A DNA stretch of 64,000 bases from Abelmoschus esculentus (lineage: Eukaryota; Streptophyta; Magnoliopsida; Malvales; Malvaceae), in assembly GCA_035048815.1 (NCBI GenBank), contig JAUCBN010000026.1:17185001-17249000 (forward strand), given 5' to 3'. The position numbers and the translations under genes are program-made. The notes beneath the pieces were generated by a model. That model made no database searches and had not been told where the DNA came from. It saw only the letters and a program-made list of their open reading frames with translations. Positions 60,328 through 64,000 of this stretch are shown piece after piece; position 1 is the first letter of the stretch; every line of letters starts with the position of its first letter.

Positions 60328-62358
60328 ATGCGGAAAGGTCACTCTGATTTGTCAGTAGTTGAAGAAGTTGGTAGGAAAGGCAACATGAGAGAAGGCTGTC
60401 ATTTGAAGAAAGGACCTTGGACGTCAGCAGAAGATGCGATTCTGGTCGACTATGTAAAGAAGCACGGTGAGGGGAATTGGAATGCTGTTCAGAAAAACTC
60501 CGGACTTTCCCGATGTGGGAAAAGCTGTCGCCTGCGTTGGGCAAATCACCTAAGACCAGATTTGAAGAAGGGCATGTTTACTCCAGACGAAGAGCGTCGT
60601 ATTGTTGAGCTACATGCTAAGTTGGGAAACAAATGGGCACGAATGGCTGCAGAGGTTTGTATTGCTTTTGACATAATCAACAAAAATGGTATATCATTTG
60701 CACTAATCAACGAATACATGCATGTGCAATCTCTGATATTAGTTTTTATATTGAGAGATGATCGTTCTTTCTCATGATTCTAATTGATGCTTGCATAGTA
60801 TATCTATAAGATTATATTTTGCATTATATTTCAGAAGAATCCTTGCATAGAATATATTCATAGCTATGTTAATCTGCATACGTGTATCCCGTCAATATCT
60901 TATTTCTTATATATATATTTGCACTGCTAATTACAAGCATGTTTTAGGTTTTATTCAAGCATCTTTTTGTGGCATGATAAGCAAGCTCTTTTCACACACG
61001 TGTTCTGTCTATTGCCATGGATGCTCAGCAATTCAGCATGAAATTTCTAGTCTCTTTATTATAGTCAATTTTCCCTGAAACAATCCTTTCATGTGTTATT
61101 TTTTTATTGTTTGATTCACTTTTATAATCATTCCATCCCTTTATTTTCTCTAGTTGCCTGGACGAACTGATAATGAGATAAAGAACTTCTGGAATACAAG
61201 AATTAAGAGACTGCAACGTGCTGGCTTGCCAATTTACCCTCCTGATGTGTGCTTTCAAGTAAATTTAAGTCAAGAAGAGAGTATGGCTTCAATGTCAAAC
61301 CAGGACCCCTTTGGTTCCAATCTCTTGCAGGCAGATGCTTTTGAGCTTCCGCATGTGGAATTTGAGAATCTAGAATTCAACCAACAATATTTGCCTTATT
61401 CGCCCAATCTTCTCAACATTCCTCCAAAAATTATTGGTTTGTCCCATGGTTATGGTCATATGCTCCCATTGTCATGCCCTCCTAAGCATCTTCAAGAAAG
61501 TGTCAGCAGTTGTATCTCAATACCCAACCAAATGACTGATTTTGTTTGCGACGGAAATTATGATGAGCCCTGCAAATCATCTTCGCCATATGATTCTGAT
61601 TTCAGTACCAATGACCAGTCATCATTTGGTATACCGATACCCTTCTAAGCTGTGATTTCTCTCCTTCTGAGCCCTTGTCTGGGCTTATGAACATGGAGCT
61701 CCCTTCATACCAATATTCAGATTATCAACAAGATAGCTGGGTCAATACTTCAGTCCCTCTACCTTTGGTTGAGTCTGTCGATTCTCTTATCCAGTCCCCT
61801 CCGATGAAGCGAGCTAAGTCAGATACCTTTACACCACAAAACAGTGGTCTTCTGGAAGCTATAGTTTATGAGTCACAGAAACTTAAAAGCTCAAAGGATG
61901 AATCTTATCAGCACTCTTCTACTTTGATGCTCGATGATGTAGCCAACTTTCCCCTAAAGGATTGTGAATTAGAACATGAAGCACGCTGTGACTCTAATTC
62001 TCCTTCAGCTCATTCTGCTGCATCGGTTTTTAGTGAGCACACTCCTGGCAGTGGAAGCTCATCAGAGGAACAACAATTTGTTGAGAGTATTCTGGGTGAG
62101 AGATCCTTTGCAACCAATTAATTTTGTGGCTTGAATTAATAATATTTCGTATCTATTCAATTCTCTATAACTTCTGCAGGAATAGGATGCAACGACAAGG
62201 ACGAAACACTGAATCAGATGGCTATTTCCAGACTAGATGATTTTCTCGGAACTGATCAGTTTGGTCATGACAATGGGTACGTGAGGGATAAACCCATCGT
62301 GACAGATGTTATAGCGGCTCTTCTGGGTGAAGATACTTGCATTTCGTCAACCTTCTGA
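60328..62358 (+). CDS. GAMYB-like R2R3-MYB, frame broken before the miR159 site
   Basis: Nuclear transcription factor of the miR159-regulated GAMYB clade (MYB33/65/101-like), acting in gibberellin response, anther and pollen development. Exons 60328-60654, 61154-62095, 62180-62358. R2R3 domain about 26-130: LKKGPWTSAEDAILVDYVKK, GLSRCGKSCRLRWANHLRPD, TPDEERRIVELHAKLGNKWA, LPGRTDNEIKNFWNTRIKRL; R2 Trp31/51/71, R3 Phe84 (usual replacement), Trp103/122. GAMYB mark RAGLPIYPPDVC follows. As written the frame hits TAA at 61646-61648, giving 273 aa. A second frame, open from 61615, continues as LSCDFSPSEPLSGLMNMELP, through exon 3, to TGA at 62356-62358. One added base in 61612-61645 would reconnect them (about 482 aa). 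So this is a recent frameshift allele, a sequence error, or a truncated MYB without its C-terminal domain. Confidence 0.9.
61694..61714 (+). promoter_or_regulatory. miR159 target site
   Basis: TGGAGCTCCCTTCATACCAA then T is near-complementary to miR159 and differs by one base (A for T in CATACC) from the usual GAMYB site as I recall it. It encodes MELPSYQY in the downstream frame. Because of the frame break it lies 46 bases after the first stop codon, in what would be 3' UTR. Confidence 0.92.
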
Positions 62359-64000
62359 AAATAATTGAAATGGTTCGAACCCGAATTGCCGTTCCCTTGG
62401 TGATCGTTGTAAGATCTGTCCAATTCTGAACTATTGAAACTGTTGTCATTTTAACTTTTGCTACCTTGTTTGCTTGACATTTGAAGCATATGAAAGTGTT
62501 GGTACTGCGTTTTATGGCACTCAGGGTATTTGGCTGGTGTTCCATGTAGCATTTCAACAAACAGCTTGTACGCGTTTGATTTCCAATTGTGCTCAGATCA
62601 CTTGAGATCAGTATGTTGAACCACTAAATGGATTGCAAAGAGTCACTAAAACAATTAGTGTTGGATGCACTAAAACTTGGCTTAAAATAATAATAAATTT
62701 AAATGTAATTATTTATATATATGTATACTCAGTCCAGCCCTTGGATTCTTCGTCGGTTTCATCGATACCCATCACCAAACTACCTTACGCCTTTTTGTGG
62801 GTGCTAAAGTTCAGTTTTGTTTTCCTTCGGTGTTGATAGCCACAACCACCTATTTTTCTTTCTTCTGTTCGATTACATCACGACTTCTTTGTTTTTATGT
62901 TCCGAAACTATCAGGTACCTTGATTTATGTTTGACTCTTTAAGTCATGTTTATATGAATCTTCTCTGTTAATAAAAAATTCTTGTATTTGATCAAAAAAA
63001 TATGTAATTATCTGGAGCTCGAGTATCGATAAGTGATGCCCATAAGATACTTGGTTTGGTGGAACTCAAACGGAATCAAAGGTGGTGGTTTTTAACCCAT
63101 TGACGGATCTATTCATCTCAAGTAGCAAAGAGTCGTGTGCTTGGTGTTGTGGTCGTGCCAAGTTCGATGCCACAACTGAATCTTTAACGGGATGCCCTAA
63201 TTTAAGTATCTCAGTGCCTTAGGAAAGATGTCTTTTCTTTTATGTAATTTTTTTAAGTCAGGAATAAGATATCAGTTCAAGCATTTGAACGTCTAGTTGG
63301 CGTATATATATAAGGGTGGATAGTCGGCAGAGTTTGGACTGATCCACTGGTAAAGGTATGTAACCTTCCTACACACTATCGAGGCGGCGGTGTGGGTGAG
63401 TTTTTTTTGTAACCCGATTTTTATTTTATTTAATAAAACTTTCCTATTTTCTTTTACGGGAAACTAGGGGATTGACCGTGTGCATCTGTTATGCTCCACG
63501 GTTTTTCTATTGTGGTTCGAGAATCACTTGTCGCTTGTTGCTTGTGCAAAACTTTCGATGGAAGAAGGCTGACTTGATCGGGAAAATTTTTTTCAAGTAC
63601 CGCACGACTTAACGACCTAAGTGTGCGAGGGCTAAGTCCGTGACACTTGGCTTATGATTCATTTCAGAGCACGTTCGGGTTGAAAGTACTCCAAAAGAAT
63701 ATTTTTTTCTCGAAGAATCGACAGTTTAAAAAACTGTCAAAAAAATTATATATTATAATTTTTTTAATATATATCAAATTTTAAAAAATATATAAAAATT
63801 AATATATATCAAAATCCTTAAAAAACTATAAAAAATTCAATATATACCAAAATTTTTATTTTTTTATAAAAAAATTAAATATATATATCAAAATTCTTAC
63901 TCTTTTTATAATAAATTTAATATATACTAAAAAATTAATACCGAATTTCTTAAGAAAAACAGTCCAATCATTTCTTTAAAGCCAAAACTATCGTTCCCTA
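62359..64000. other. MYB 3' UTR and right flank
   Basis: 62359 to about 62980 is plausible MYB 3' UTR and flank (AATAAAAAATTC near 62970). 63040-63680 is less AT-rich, with no long frame. It contains ACCGCACGACTTAACGACCT and GAGGGCTAAGTCCGTGACAC and may be a fragment of a larger repeat. The last 300 bases are A/T-rich, with repeated ATATATCAAAATT words. Confidence 0.4.

Noticed and set aside
61629..61649. A GTATACC...CTAAG stretch that could be read as a tiny intron removing the MYB stop codon
   Set aside because: It is 21 bases, far below plant intron size, and removing a multiple of three does not join the two frames.
1..64000. CRISPR arrays, operons, prophage, integrons, rRNA or tRNA
   Set aside because: The window is intron-rich plant nuclear DNA. 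I found no regularly spaced direct repeats of CRISPR type and no cloverleaf-like tRNA by eye; a tRNA scan could still find a degenerate one.

Overview
The window is nuclear DNA of a flowering plant. Genes are split by many short AT-rich GT-AG introns. Every recognisable product is a land-plant protein (auxin response factor, INDETERMINATE-domain zinc finger, CIPK kinase, fasciclin-like arabinogalactan protein, GAMYB), and the gaps are very AT-rich and full of small inverted-repeat elements. Wording of the proteins suggests a core eudicot, possibly Malvaceae (cotton-like). That last point is recall, not a search result. I see no prokaryotic operons, CRISPR arrays, rRNA or convincing tRNA.

Layout: 155-2944 (+) is the 3' two thirds of isovaleryl-CoA dehydrogenase, cut by the window edge. 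It converges on ARF4 (7947-4008, -), whose mRNA carries two TAS3 tasiR-ARF sites. About 10 kb without a convincing gene follows, holding foldback elements and tandem repeats. Then come the Qc-SNARE SYP71 (18695-20321, +), a head-to-head pair of intronless methyltransferase paralogues (21999-21190, - and 24670-25443, +) with a hAT-like MITE and a foldback element between them, and an IDD zinc-finger gene (28535-30154, +). Next are a single-exon fasciclin-like AGP (33008-32247, -) and a secreted root-cap-domain protein (35601-34109, -). The gene-dense right part has 20S proteasome subunit alpha-G PAG1 (37992-40426, +), COP9 signalosome subunit CSN2 (41140-45363, +), a CIPK3-type kinase (48738-52477, +), retromer subunit VPS26 (57914-53377, -) and a GAMYB-like R2R3-MYB (60328-62358, +).

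Exon models were built by hand from splice sites and reading phase. Ten of the twelve coding loci are complete and close without a frame error. SYP71 (265 aa), PAG1 (249 aa), CSN2 (439 aa) and VPS26 (300 aa) come out at or very near the lengths I recall for their Arabidopsis counterparts. The exceptions are IVD, cut by the edge, and the GAMYB gene, where a one-base frame break and TAA lie just upstream of an otherwise intact miR159 site and C-terminal coding region.

The genes form no single pathway. PAG1 and CSN2 are neighbours that both serve ubiquitin-dependent proteolysis. Two loci (ARF4, GAMYB) are classic small-RNA-controlled transcription factors. SYP71 and VPS26 both act in membrane traffic. 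The points most worth following are the broken GAMYB frame, the inverted methyltransferase pair, a VPS26 uORF whose stop codon is completed by splicing across the main start codon, two GC-AG introns, and several unnamed MITE-like elements. I found nothing that I could defend as a wholly new biological system.
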